Shown here piece after piece: positions 27,368 to 36,423 of a stretch of DNA of 56,811 nucleotides. Under the pieces are notes generated by a model, which made no database searches, had not been told where the DNA came from, and worked only from the letters and a program-made list of their open reading frames with translations. This DNA comes from Prevotella sp. CAG:1320 (lineage in GTDB: Bacteria > Bacteroidota > Bacteroidia > Bacteroidales > Bacteroidaceae). The position numbers and the translations under genes are program-made. The DNA lies in NCBI GenBank assembly GCA_000435635.1, contig FR882132.1:7275-64085 (forward strand), written 5' to 3'. Each line of letters begins with the position of its first letter. The stretch's first letter is position 1.

Positions 27368-27542
27368 ACCTGAGTTCGACGAATTCCACTTTATGTGCGC
27401 AAGCCTTGTTATTGCCAGACTGTAGAGACGCATTCTTGCGTCTCAGCCAGCTGCCAAGTCTTCGCGACAGGCGACTTTATCCGGCTATCTTGCTTGCCGA
27501 GACGCAAGAATGCGTCTCTACAAGTTTTCGTCGAACTCGCGC
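27368..27542. mobile_element. MITE-like element with nested inverted repeats
   Basis: About 175 bp bounded by 12 bp terminal inverted repeats GAGTTCGACGAA (27372-27383) and TTCGTCGAACTC (27527-27538). A second pair of exact inverted repeats of about 24 bp lies inside (27421-27444 and 27499-27522); each contains its own GAGACGCA/TGCGTCTC dyad. The 7 bp TAACGTA occurs on both sides (27361-27367 and 27543-27549), which looks like a target duplication. There is no open frame for a transposase. It sits between the - strand lipoprotein gene and that operon's terminator, so it would be transcribed as part of the 3' end. Confidence 0.65.
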
Positions 27543-27555
27543 TAACGTATATAGC

Positions 27556-29214
27556 TTACTTGGCGTAAGTCACCACGATGTTGGTGATGCGCAACTGAAC
27601 ACCTCCACCCTTATCCTCAGTAAACACATTGTTGTATTCCGCCTCGTTCCCATTGAATGAGACCGTGGCGGTCTTGTTGCCCACGCGGTCGTCCGCGGAG
27701 CAAGTGATGACTATCTTGGCGATGGTCTTCTTGCAAGAGAAGCGCATGATGTTGTTCTTGTAGACACGCATGTCGGTCTCGTAATAGGCGGGGGCGTTGG
27801 TCTCGCCATTGGCGTCGAAGGTGATGACGGAGCCGTCGGACATCGTGAGGCTCGAGGGCTTGTCGCCTCTCTTCAGCCCCGTGATGCCAGCCACGTTCAG
27901 CGTGGCGGTCTCCGTGCCCGCGGTCACCGCGCTGTTGGTGAGCGTCAGCATGTTGTCGGAGATGGTCACACCACTGCCACCAGTGGAACCACCCTCGCCA
28001 GTCTGGCCATTCAGGCTTATGATCTCGCTGCTCTTGTCCACCTCGGGAGTGCCATTGAAGAGCTTGAATTCCCCCACCAGCACTACTTCGTCACCTACCT
28101 TGAGATCATCAATAGAAGAGAAGCCCTCGCCATTGAAAGACTTACCGCTATAAATCTGGAGTTGGTTAGCGGTGGTACCATCATCGGAGATATAATAAGT
28201 AATGCTACTATAGCGGTCATCAAACTTCTCCACCTTAGAGATGATGCCCTTCACGTAATACTTCGTGCCACTCTCAAACTGCTCGGCCTTTATCAGCTCC
28301 AAGGCCTGCGAAGCGGAGTAGGGATTGGCCTCCGTGCCATCACCTGCAACAGTTCCTCCCTGGCCGTTGATGCTGATCAGCACGCTGTTCGTGTTTATTT
28401 CGGGTGTCGAGCCATACAAGACCAGTTTACCGCGAATCACCACTTCGTCACCTACCTTGAGTTGGTCCTCAGAGGAGAACTTCTCACCATTCAGATACAA
28501 ACCACCATATACGTAGAGTTGGCCAGTCGTTGTACCATCATCGGAGATGTAATAGGTGAGGCTACCATATTGGGTATTCAATCCCCTTATCTCAGACACC
28601 TTACCCTTTACATACACCTCCTCATCGGGAGCGCCATTGGCGATGACTTCCTGTGCTTTGGCCACGTTGTAGGGAGACTCCAGCGTGCCTTCGCCCTCGG
28701 GCTCAGCGGTGGATTGATCATCCTTGGGCACTACGGTGCCGTTCAGCGAATAGATGTAGCCACCCTGGTCCAACTCCACGGTATTGCCCATGAAATTGGT
28801 GATCTGGCCACACACGATGACCTCATCACCTACCTTCAACTCATCCTCGCTGGTGAATCTCTCGCCACCCAAGCCATAACAATGGAATACGTAGAACTCG
28901 TTGTTGGTGGTACCATCCTCAGAGATATAGAACGTGGCGTTGCCATACTCTGGATTGACTCCATCACGATCAAATCTCGTTACGATACCCTTGATGTATA
29001 CGGTCTCAGAGTTGGCGTCGGCTTCCAGGCTCTCGCCCAGCTGGTTGGCGGCCGCTGCATTATAGGGGTCTTCGGCCGTTCCCGAGCCCGAAGGCTCCGC
29101 GATCTCGTCGATCACCTCTTGAGGCATATTATAAGGAGCCGGAACATCCTCGCAACTACTGAATGCCATGACCGCGCAGGCCAAGACAAACAAGGAATAA
29201 ATAAACTTCTTCAT
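27556..29214 (-). CDS. Lipoprotein with three OB-fold (DUF6359-like) repeats
   Basis: A 552-residue surface or periplasmic lipoprotein with lipobox FSSC (Cys21). Three tandem repeats of about 115 residues span roughly 43-159, 173-284 and 290-403. Each has a GTxxxPY start, a YVKGxV strand, YISxDGTT and a LKVGDEVVxxG strand, the pattern of the OB-fold domain named DUF6359 in Bacteroidota. A glycine/serine linker (403-415) leads to a beta-sandwich-like C-terminal domain (about 416-552). OB folds often bind nucleic acids or oligosaccharides, so a ligand-binding role is inferred. It is the last gene of the TonB-receptor operon and precedes the terminator at 27319. Confidence 0.78.
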   Translation of the reverse strand: MKKFIYSLFVLACAVMAFSSCEDVPAPYNMPQEVIDEIAEPSGSGTAEDPYNAAAANQLGESLEADANSETVYIKGIVTRFDRDGVNPEYGNATFYISEDGTTNNEFYVFHCYGLGGERFTSEDELKVGDEVIVCGQITNFMGNTVELDQGGYIYSLNGTVVPKDDQSTAEPEGEGTLESPYNVAKAQEVIANGAPDEEVYVKGKVSEIRGLNTQYGSLTYYISDDGTTTGQLYVYGGLYLNGEKFSSEDQLKVGDEVVIRGKLVLYGSTPEINTNSVLISINGQGGTVAGDGTEANPYSASQALELIKAEQFESGTKYYVKGIISKVEKFDDRYSSITYYISDDGTTANQLQIYSGKSFNGEGFSSIDDLKVGDEVVLVGEFKLFNGTPEVDKSSEIISLNGQTGEGGSTGGSGVTISDNMLTLTNSAVTAGTETATLNVAGITGLKRGDKPSSLTMSDGSVITFDANGETNAPAYYETDMRVYKNNIMRFSCKKTIAKIVITCSADDRVGNKTATVSFNGNEAEYNNVFTEDKGGGVQLRITNIVVTYAK

Positions 29215-29266
29215 GACTATGTCTTTTTATTGTTGTTCTACTTATATATAATGTGTATATGAGGCG

Positions 29267-30601
29267 TTACTCCACCACTACGTTCTTTACCTCCCACGTG
29301 CCAGCTTTTTCCTTACTGGTATAATGGAATGCTATGTAGACGGAACTTTGACCCGCATAAGGCGTAAGGTCTGCGGTAGAAGTAACAAAAGTCCAACTGT
29401 TTCCATCAGGCCATACTTTTATTTTCAGCGGTGTCCAAGTCTGGCAATCTGTAGAAACCTCTACCGAGCAATCGTCTTGCATTTTAGAGAAGAAATTACC
29501 TGCCTGATCAAATGTAAGGGTTGCAGACGTGAGTCCACTTAAATCGATAGCAGGAGATATAAGCCTTGAATCTGACTTATAGTTGACCTTGGTTTTACTA
29601 TCATAGCCAGTACCTTTCATACCATAATTAGATCCGCCCCAACTCCAGACAAACTCTAACCCTTCTTCTTTATTTACATCCTCAATTACGAAATCACCTT
29701 GACTTTCTGTGAAAGATTCGCTAAAGACGGCCGTCGGTGAGTCGATGATGTCGTCAGTGGAGCGCAGCAATATCTGCCACGTGTCATAATAGCGGGTGAA
29801 GATGCCCTTGATGTCCTTGGTGCCCTTGGGAATCACCTCTTGGGCGAAATCGGCGTAGGTGCTGGTGCGCACCACGATGTTCTTCGAGGAATATTCCTTC
29901 AAGGCGCGGTTGGCGCAGTTGCTGGTCAAGGCCACGCTGCCGTCATCGGGAGCGAAGACGCTCTTGCCATCAGCGTTCTGGAAAGTCACCTTGCGTATGG
30001 TCATCAGCTTGCCGGCGTTTGCGTTCATGTAGTCGGCGTCGGTCAGCTTGCTCGGGTCGAAGTCCTCGGCCAACGCGTCTGCCTTGGCCACGTCAGCCTC
30101 CCCTATCAGGCGAAAGTGCTTCTGCCAGGTATACCTGTCCATTCTGCCGATGCCCGTCTTGCCCGTGTTGGGGCTGGTATATACGCTGCCTATCTGGCAT
30201 TGCTCTCCGTAGCCACCGATGTAGAGGCCGTTGAGGTCTACCAATATCTCCTGTCCCTCGGGCAGGTGGCCGTAGAGGGCACTGGCGCTGATGCCTATCA
30301 CCAGGGCGCCCGTCTCGTCTTGCACAGGTATCTGCTGGTAGATGTTTCCCGCGTAGTCATTGCCGGTCACTACGCCCTTTATTTGCATGTCTTCCTCTAT
30401 CTTCACGTAGCCATTGCTGGCGATAGTAGAGGCATAGCGAGCCTTTAGGTCGGCGATGGAAACCACGTTGGTCTCGGTGATCTCATTGTTGCCCCATGGA
30501 GCGTTATCAGGATCCAACCCTGGCGCCGCGTAGTCACTGCCCATGCAAGAAGCCATAAGCGTGGCCACCATTGCCATTATAATATATCTTAGTCTTTTCA
30601 T
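29267..30601 (-). CDS. DUF5689-type lipoprotein with C-terminal beta-sandwich domain
   Basis: A 444-residue lipoprotein with lipobox MASC (Cys19). Residues of about 45-290 fit the DUF5689 pattern: SIADLKARYAS, then KGVVTGNDYAGNIYQQIPVQDETGALVIGI, an OB-fold-like strand set, and YGEQCQIGSVY. Residues of about 295-444 form a jelly-roll like the choice-of-anchor domain (SFTESQGDF, SPAIDLSG, FDQAGNFF, VSTDCQTWTPL, WTFVTSTADLTPYAGQSSVYIAFHYTS). It lies 12 bp after the TonB-dependent receptor gene and 52 bp before the triple-repeat lipoprotein, so all three should be co-expressed. It is probably the surface partner of the receptor. Confidence 0.8.
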   Translation of the reverse strand: MKRLRYIIMAMVATLMASCMGSDYAAPGLDPDNAPWGNNEITETNVVSIADLKARYASTIASNGYVKIEEDMQIKGVVTGNDYAGNIYQQIPVQDETGALVIGISASALYGHLPEGQEILVDLNGLYIGGYGEQCQIGSVYTSPNTGKTGIGRMDRYTWQKHFRLIGEADVAKADALAEDFDPSKLTDADYMNANAGKLMTIRKVTFQNADGKSVFAPDDGSVALTSNCANRALKEYSSKNIVVRTSTYADFAQEVIPKGTKDIKGIFTRYYDTWQILLRSTDDIIDSPTAVFSESFTESQGDFVIEDVNKEEGLEFVWSWGGSNYGMKGTGYDSKTKVNYKSDSRLISPAIDLSGLTSATLTFDQAGNFFSKMQDDCSVEVSTDCQTWTPLKIKVWPDGNSWTFVTSTADLTPYAGQSSVYIAFHYTSKEKAGTWEVKNVVVE

Positions 30602-30613
30602 GAGTGTAATGCT

Positions 30614-33151
30614 TTAGAATCTGTATGATACCTGGAACATTCCATTCGTCCCGAATACGTAATACTTCTTGGGATTCTTGGAGAAAAGGAAAGTACGCTC
30701 GTTGCCATTGGAGTAATCGCTTCGGCTCTGCTCATATCCGCCAGTCACGATGTTCTGGTTGTTCAGGATGTTGGTGACCATAAGATTGAAGCTAAGCGTT
30801 CCTTTCTTCAAGCGTATGCTCTTGCCAATGCTTCCGTCAAGCATCCATCCTCCATGTCCTTTCTGCTGTGGACGGGGCATAGCGTTACCCTCGTTGTCGT
30901 AAATCAAGTCTGGACTACCCTCGTAGCGCAAGTTTGGAGCGTAAGAGAGATAAATACGATCATAGTAATTGGCGTTCAAGTCAATATACCACCCGTTTTG
31001 GTGGAAACTCAAACCAATGCTTCCCGCCGTGAGAGGCGTGCCCGATTCCCGCATGTTCTTGTTCAAGATGGTGCGCTCGGTGATTTCCGTAGAGGTGGAG
31101 TTCATCATGTATCCCCTACTGTTATTCATGTTTCTCGCCTCGCTGATGACACCTATCGCCTTCAGGTTAAGGAAGGAAGTGAGCTTGAAATCCAGTCCTG
31201 CCTCCACGCCATAATACTCCTTCTTCATGCCGCTCATGCTGACATAAGTATAGGAACCTTCGGTGTCGTCGTAGAAGCTTTGCCATTCCGTAACATGGTC
31301 CAGATAGCTATAATACGCGTTAAGGTTGGCGTGCAGCCAGGCGTTCTGGAACTGATAGCTGAACTCACTGCTGAAGATATGCTCATCGCTCAAGTCCATC
31401 ACGTAGTCGTTGTTCATCTCGGGAGAGACAAACGCGACGGTTGCCGAAGGTGGTCTCCACTCATAGCCCGCGCCTATTTTGAACACATGGCCACGGCCCG
31501 CGTCCCAGGAGAGACTTCCCTTCACGCCGCCCTCACCCATGTGGGCACGTGGGCTCTTGCCATAGGAATAGTCCGCGCAAAGACCATTGCGCATGTGTCC
31601 ATGGCGGCGCATGTCAGTCTGTCCCAACTTTCCGGATATCATGGCTTGCACATTGTCGATATCTGCCACGTAAGATCCCCAGAAAAGGAACTTCTGCACC
31701 AATATATCGTAATCATAGCCAAACTTGTCTCCTTCATACACCAATCTACCCTTGTTGTTGGGGCCCGCCGTGTTCAAGTCATATTGCACGGCAGGATCAT
31801 TGATTGTATAGTCTCCTAACGCATAGGTATTGATATTATGGAAGGTGGAAGCGCCCAGCAAGTCCTCCATGGTTTGGTAATGCCTGGTCTTGTTGTGTCC
31901 CAATATCACTCCCGTGGCCAGCTTGGAATTCTTGGTCACTTGAGAGGTCAAAGTCGCGGCCATGTTCACCATCATAGCGTCTATGTTCTTGGCCTGCACA
32001 TAGTAGAGTGCGTCGTGTCCCTGCTTGGCAGCCTGCTGGTTGGCCCAATAGAGGCGATCCCAGTTGATTTGCCTGTTGGCCTTCGCTCCTGTCCAATAGT
32101 TATAGGAGTTCAGCCATTGCTGGTAGGCGGCGTTGCTGGTGCCCGAGATGCCTGCGTCTCCCCATACGTCGTAATAGGAGCTGGGCATGTTCTTCCAGTA
32201 GTCTGGATGAGGGTTCTCCGAGTTGCTGTAGTTCAGCTTCGTGCTCTTGTACTTGGAGTACTTGCCGAATACCGTGGTGGTAAGCTTCATTTTCTCATTG
32301 ATATCCCAGTCCCAAGTCAGCACTGCAGAGGGAGCGAAGTCATTTACCACGCGAGAATTACGCTTGTGCCCGTTTTGGTAGCCCCAATAAGGATTGTAGT
32401 AACGGTCATTAGCCAGCCAATAGGCTTCGTCAGTTGACGCGCCCTGGTTGGAGCGTTCCGTGGGATTTCCCCATGTGGTAAAGCTCAAGCTATGACCTGT
32501 ATCCATCCATTTCTTCTGCACGCCAAAGAAGTAGGAAAGCGAATTGTAAAACGTTCCCTCTACGTATCCTTGGTTTGCCCAACGATAGGTGAGACCCGCC
32601 GAAATAGCCCATCCCTGCTTGTTAAATCCCGAGGAATAGGTATACATACCTCTTAAAGTGTAATTTCGATTGGCCGCTCCTATCGAGACGTAATGTCCCG
32701 CGGGCATGTCTCCCGCACGAAAATTGTAGTTGTTGCTACCCGCCATGCCGTTCATGGCGAACATGTTCCCCTCAAAAGGCAAAGCGAAATCCACATTGCG
32801 GGTAAACCTGTTCAAGCCTCCGATATTGGAATAACGGAATTGTCCACTCTCCATGTCATTCATGGGCGCGCCATTGACATAGATGTCGTTGTACTTCTGG
32901 TTGAAGCCACGATACCGGAAGCGTACTGGGGAGAACAAGTATCCCACCTCCGAGGCGTATACGTTGTTGGTGGAGTTGAGGATGGTGACATTAGCCGACA
33001 TGTCATCGTCCTCTCCCAACTGCGCTTCAGTGAAAGTGAAAGCATTCTCATCCAGTCCGCTAGCCATCGCTTGTCCAGGGTCATTCACCTGGGCCGAGGC
33101 CATGGTATACATGAGAATCGCCATCACCGATAATAGAAACTTTTTCTTCAT
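30614..33151 (-). CDS. TonB-dependent outer-membrane receptor, lacking the usual carboxypeptidase-like N-domain
   Basis: An 845-residue outer-membrane beta-barrel. The signal peptide (MKKKFLLSVMAILMYTMASAQ) is followed directly by a plug-like region. This includes FRYRGFNQKYNDIYVNGAPM and SNIGGLNRFTRN, matching plug strands that end near residue 150. The rest is barrel, ending VFGTNGMFQVSYRF with the terminal Phe of the BAM signal. Unlike SusC proteins it has no carboxypeptidase-regulatory domain, and no clear TonB box is visible. It heads the operon with two lipoproteins (30601 and 29214) and is divergent from a secreted EEP-family enzyme gene. The substrate is unknown; nucleic-acid or phosphate-ester products are a reasonable guess. 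Confidence 0.83.
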   Translation of the reverse strand: MKKKFLLSVMAILMYTMASAQVNDPGQAMASGLDENAFTFTEAQLGEDDDMSANVTILNSTNNVYASEVGYLFSPVRFRYRGFNQKYNDIYVNGAPMNDMESGQFRYSNIGGLNRFTRNVDFALPFEGNMFAMNGMAGSNNYNFRAGDMPAGHYVSIGAANRNYTLRGMYTYSSGFNKQGWAISAGLTYRWANQGYVEGTFYNSLSYFFGVQKKWMDTGHSLSFTTWGNPTERSNQGASTDEAYWLANDRYYNPYWGYQNGHKRNSRVVNDFAPSAVLTWDWDINEKMKLTTTVFGKYSKYKSTKLNYSNSENPHPDYWKNMPSSYYDVWGDAGISGTSNAAYQQWLNSYNYWTGAKANRQINWDRLYWANQQAAKQGHDALYYVQAKNIDAMMVNMAATLTSQVTKNSKLATGVILGHNKTRHYQTMEDLLGASTFHNINTYALGDYTINDPAVQYDLNTAGPNNKGRLVYEGDKFGYDYDILVQKFLFWGSYVADIDNVQAMISGKLGQTDMRRHGHMRNGLCADYSYGKSPRAHMGEGGVKGSLSWDAGRGHVFKIGAGYEWRPPSATVAFVSPEMNNDYVMDLSDEHIFSSEFSYQFQNAWLHANLNAYYSYLDHVTEWQSFYDDTEGSYTYVSMSGMKKEYYGVEAGLDFKLTSFLNLKAIGVISEARNMNNSRGYMMNSTSTEITERTILNKNMRESGTPLTAGSIGLSFHQNGWYIDLNANYYDRIYLSYAPNLRYEGSPDLIYDNEGNAMPRPQQKGHGGWMLDGSIGKSIRLKKGTLSFNLMVTNILNNQNIVTGGYEQSRSDYSNGNERTFLFSKNPKKYYVFGTNGMFQVSYRF

Positions 33152-33297
33152 AATAGTTTATGGTTTATGATGACTACTTCCGCGAAGTAACGAAATAAAT
33201 TTTAAAACTGAAAGCATTTTAAATTAAAATTCCGTTAAATTCTTTATGATATCGGATAAAATAGCGATATTCGCGGAAGAATATATAAATTTTTGTT

Positions 33298-34353
33298 ATG
33301 AAACGAATTACAGTGATGCAGAGAACGGCCATGGCGCTATTGCTTTTCATGTGCCTTGGCATAGTGGCTTTCGCCCAAAAGAAGTATGCCGTCTATGCGG
33401 TGGGGTTCTACAACCAGGAGAACTTGTTTGACACCTGCCATGATGAAGGTAAGAATGACTATGAGTATTTGCCCGCGAAAGGATGGGACGCACTGAAATA
33501 TTCCAGCAAGCTGAAAAACATGGCGCGCGTGATTTCCGAGATGGGTACCGACATGCTGCCCAAAGTGGGATGCGCTTTCATAGGTCTCTCAGAAGTGGAA
33601 AACGCCAAAGTGCTGGACGACCTCACAGCGGAACTCTCTACACGCGCGCGCAATTATAAATATGTACACGTGGAAGGGCCTGACACCCGTGGCATAGATT
33701 GCGCCTTGCTTTACAATCCCCATCTATTCACCGTGAAGGACGTAAAACTGTTACCATACAAAACAGAACGCCCCTCGGACAGCACCTTCAAGACCCGCGG
33801 CTTTCTCACTGTGCGGGGCGAGATGGCAGGCGAGGACGTAGTGGCCATTGTATGCCATTGGCCTAGCCGCTATAGCGGAAGCTACTACCGCGAGCTTGCG
33901 GCTAAACAGGTGAAGGCCATCAAGGACAGCGTGCTGCAAGCCTATCCCGCCACCAAGGTGTTCGTGATGGGTGACATGAACGACGACCCCACCAACAAGA
34001 GCATGAAAGAGATACTTCGTGCCCTGCCCGCAATGGACGAGGTAGGTGAGGGAGACATGTTCAATCCTTGGTATAACTTGTTGGCCAAGGAAGGCAAAGG
34101 CACGCTTATGTACCAGGGAAACTGGAACCTCTTCGACCAAATAGTGCTCTCCCCCAACCTGGTCACCAAGAAAGGCGAAAAAGACTATTCCACCCTCAAG
34201 TACTTTAAGCACCAAATATTCCGCCGCGATTACATGATACAACAGGAAGGACAATACAAAGGTTCTCCCCTGCGCACCAGCGCGGGCGGCAGATGGCTCA
34301 ATGGTTATTCCGACCACCTGCCCGTAGTGGTTTACCTGGTTAAGGAGAGATGA
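33298..34353 (+). CDS. Secreted endonuclease/exonuclease/phosphatase (EEP) family protein
   Basis: A 351-residue exported metal-dependent phosphoesterase. The signal peptide is MKRITVMQRTAMALLLFMCLGIVAFAQ. EEP active-site elements are present in order: FYNQENLFD (catalytic Asn region, about residue 40), GLSEVEN (metal Glu99), GIDCALLYN (about 134), GDMNDDP (catalytic Asp and Asn) and YSDHLPVVVYL (final Asp-His pair). The family includes DNases, phosphodiesterases and lipid phosphatases, so the substrate is not settled. Location opposite the receptor/OB-lipoprotein operon suggests the products are imported by that system. Its stop overlaps the uridine kinase start by 4 bp, which also hints at nucleoside salvage. 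Confidence 0.85.
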   Translation: MKRITVMQRTAMALLLFMCLGIVAFAQKKYAVYAVGFYNQENLFDTCHDEGKNDYEYLPAKGWDALKYSSKLKNMARVISEMGTDMLPKVGCAFIGLSEVENAKVLDDLTAELSTRARNYKYVHVEGPDTRGIDCALLYNPHLFTVKDVKLLPYKTERPSDSTFKTRGFLTVRGEMAGEDVVAIVCHWPSRYSGSYYRELAAKQVKAIKDSVLQAYPATKVFVMGDMNDDPTNKSMKEILRALPAMDEVGEGDMFNPWYNLLAKEGKGTLMYQGNWNLFDQIVLSPNLVTKKGEKDYSTLKYFKHQIFRRDYMIQQEGQYKGSPLRTSAGGRWLNGYSDHLPVVVYLVKER

Positions 34354-35018
34354 GTGGCATGACGAAAAAACCGGAATACCCCAAGGAGCCCATGGGCAAG
34401 AAGGTGACCATCATCGGCATCGCCGGAGGCACGGGCAGCGGCAAGAGCACCGTAGTGCGGAAAATAGTGGAGGCCTTACCACCCGACTATGTCGCCGTAG
34501 TGCCCCTGGACTCTTACTATAACGACACAAGCGAAATGACCGAGGAGGAGCGCCGAGCCATCAACTTTGACCATCCCGACGCTTTCGACTGGCGCTTGCT
34601 TCACAAGCAAGTGCAGACTTTGCGAGAAGGGTTGCCCATCGAGCAACCCACCTACTCCTATTTGCTCTGCAATCGTCTGCCAGAAACTATCCACGTAGAG
34701 CCAAAGCCCGTCATCATCATTGAAGGAATCATGACCCTGCTCAACAAAAAGCTCCGGGACTTGATGGACTTGAAAGTCTACGTGGACTGCGACCCCGACG
34801 AGCGGCTTATCCGCAACATACAGCGGGACACCATAGACCGCGGACGTACTGTCCAGATGGTGGTAGACCGCTATCTGAACATCCTAAAGCCCATGCACGA
34901 ACAATTCATCGAGCCTACAAAACGGCATGCCGACATCATCATCCCCCAAGGAGGGGACAACGCCAAGGGCATTGGCATCCTTTGCCGCTACATAGAGGCA
35001 TTGGTGGGCGAGGAATAA
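34350..35018 (+). CDS. udk: Uridine kinase
   Basis: Phosphorylates uridine and cytidine to UMP and CMP in pyrimidine salvage. The 222-residue protein has the P-loop GIAGGTGSGKST (about residues 24-35), DSYYND as the substrate/Mg site and NFDHPDAFDWRLL. The family signature EQPTYSYL and the IIIEGIMTL Walker B-like strand follow, then RLIRNIQRDTIDRGR. The start ATG 34350 overlaps the EEP gene stop (ATGA); later Met codons at 34362 and 34392 cannot be excluded because the N-terminal 16 residues are not conserved. Coupling to a secreted phosphoesterase supports use of scavenged nucleosides. Confidence 0.94.
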   Translation: MSGMTKKPEYPKEPMGKKVTIIGIAGGTGSGKSTVVRKIVEALPPDYVAVVPLDSYYNDTSEMTEEERRAINFDHPDAFDWRLLHKQVQTLREGLPIEQPTYSYLLCNRLPETIHVEPKPVIIIEGIMTLLNKKLRDLMDLKVYVDCDPDERLIRNIQRDTIDRGRTVQMVVDRYLNILKPMHEQFIEPTKRHADIIIPQGGDNAKGIGILCRYIEALVGEE

Positions 35019-35061
35019 ACCTCTACGACTCCCACAAGGGAAGATATACTGAGATGGCAGG

Positions 35062-35097
35062 GAAGATATACCGCGATTGTCATAGCGGTATATCTTC
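35062..35097. terminator. Hairpin between convergent udk and HdeD-like genes
   Basis: A perfect 13 bp inverted repeat, GAAGATATACCGC and GCGGTATATCTTC, with a 10 nt loop, 44 bp after udk. There is a short T-rich stretch in the + direction (TATCTTCTCT) but no long T tract. Placement between converging genes makes a two-way terminator likely. Confidence 0.55.
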
Positions 35098-35147
35098 TCT
35101 GGGAAATGGGAGCTTAACCGCCCTCAAGTCAGGAAAGCATTCTCTTG

Positions 35148-35762
35148 TCATTCTATCAGCTCCGCGTCGCTGGCATCTTGCCCTTGACGGCGGGACTGAT
35201 TCTTGCGGGCGCGGCGCAACTTCAACTGGTTGACACATTCCGACACACCATAGATGAGCATACACCATCCCAAGATGAAAAGCGGAGCCGAGGCGATAGC
35301 CGATGGATAAAGCAGAGCCACCAAAGCCACCAGCAGGATAACCGAGGGGAATATCCATAGCAACGGACTGACACGAGCGAATCTCTTGGCCATCAACAAT
35401 ACCGCGAACTGGTTGATGGCACCCAGTATCAGAATAAAAGCCAAGATAAACATCAGCCAACCGACAAACGTATTGGGCATCAGAGCCAGAATCAAGCCCA
35501 AAATCACGCTGCCCACAGACACTAGCGGGAAAGCTGGACGCTGCCCGGCTATCTGTTTGCCATTAGCGTCATAAATCTCCACGTCCAGCGTGTTTTTACG
35601 GGAGACGAAGTAGGTAGTGAGGGAGATAACCCCCGAAAGGAAAAAGAGCACGCCGATGGTAATGGTAATCCAAGTCATGGTTTGCTCACGATAGCGTATC
35701 AACAGTACGCCGATGACAATAGCGCACAGGGCGCGGAAAAGGGCACTTTGCAATATTCTCAT
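35148..35762 (-). CDS. HdeD/DUF308-like membrane protein
   Basis: A 204-residue integral membrane protein with six probable transmembrane helices arranged in pairs, like the DUF308/HdeD family. Landmarks are ALCAIVIGVLLIRY, ITIGVLFFLSGVISLTTYFV, GSVILGLILALMPNTFVGWLMFILAFILILGAINQFAVLL and WIFPSVILLVALVALLYPSA. The basic tail (residues 178-204) is cytoplasmic. HdeD-type proteins are linked to acid or envelope stress in E. coli, but the role here is unknown. I chose ATG 35762; the upstream codons to 35804 cover the promoter. Confidence 0.82.
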   Translation of the reverse strand: MRILQSALFRALCAIVIGVLLIRYREQTMTWITITIGVLFFLSGVISLTTYFVSRKNTLDVEIYDANGKQIAGQRPAFPLVSVGSVILGLILALMPNTFVGWLMFILAFILILGAINQFAVLLMAKRFARVSPLLWIFPSVILLVALVALLYPSAIASAPLFILGWCMLIYGVSECVNQLKLRRARKNQSRRQGQDASDAELIE

Positions 35763-35785
35763 GATGGAAGGTTTTGTTCTTATGG

Positions 35786-35816
35786 CAAATATACGAAATT
35801 CCACGGAACCTGAAAG
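35786..35816 (-). promoter_or_regulatory. Promoter of the HdeD-like gene
   Basis: On the - strand TATATTTG (35786-35793) with CTTT at 35813-35816 and a 19 bp spacer. This confirms ATG 35762 as the start. A + strand -7-like box, TATTTTCG (35836-35843), lies just beyond for the histidine phosphatase gene, so two promoters share about 60 bp. Confidence 0.6.
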
Positions 35817-35861
35817 TTTTTACCTCCTTTTTTCGTATTTTCGCGGCAAAAAGCACAAACC

Positions 35862-36371
35862 ATGACCACTTTATACCTCGTAAGGCATGGGGAGACGGTA
35901 GATAACGCCGCCCAAATCATGCAAGGACAAACCCAAGGAGAACTCAACGAGAAAGGCATTCGCCAAGCGGAAGCCTTGCGTGACAAGTTGAGAGACGTAC
36001 CCATAGACGTTTTCGTATCCAGTGACTTAAGGCGCAGCATACAGACCTGCGAGATATTAGCCCACCCCAGGGGACTGAACGTGGAAACCACGCCGCTCTT
36101 AAGAGAGCGGGACTGGGGAGACTTCACGGGGAAATACATTCCCAGCCTGCAGAACATCTCACCCTGGCCAGACAACATAGAAAGCTTACACTCCCTGAAA
36201 TCCAGGGCGCAAAACTTCCTTACGTGGCTAAAAGTGACCTATCCCGACAAGACTATCCTGGCCGTGGGACACGGCATCATCAATAAAGCCATACAAAGCG
36301 TATACTACAAGAAAGCCATGGAGGAGATACCCAGAATGACAAACGCCGAGGTGCGCATACTCGTATTGTGA
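35862..36371 (+). CDS. Histidine phosphatase family protein (phosphoglycerate mutase-like)
   Basis: A 169-residue cytoplasmic phosphatase of the RHG superfamily. The catalytic motif LVRHGETVDN is at residues 5-14 with His8 as the phosphorylated residue. The partner motifs are SSDLRRSIQTCEIL, ERDWGDFTGK (proton-donor Glu region) and VGHGIINKAI (second His). The length is short compared with metabolic phosphoglycerate mutases, which suggests a broad phosphatase such as CobC/GpmB-like enzymes. No cobalamin genes are nearby, so no pathway is assigned. It diverges from the HdeD-like gene. Confidence 0.88.
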   Translation: MTTLYLVRHGETVDNAAQIMQGQTQGELNEKGIRQAEALRDKLRDVPIDVFVSSDLRRSIQTCEILAHPRGLNVETTPLLRERDWGDFTGKYIPSLQNISPWPDNIESLHSLKSRAQNFLTWLKVTYPDKTILAVGHGIINKAIQSVYYKKAMEEIPRMTNAEVRILVL

Positions 36372-36423
36372 CGAATAAGCGCACCTCTCAAGGAATTATG
36401 AGTTGAAATGAAAGAAAGGGATA

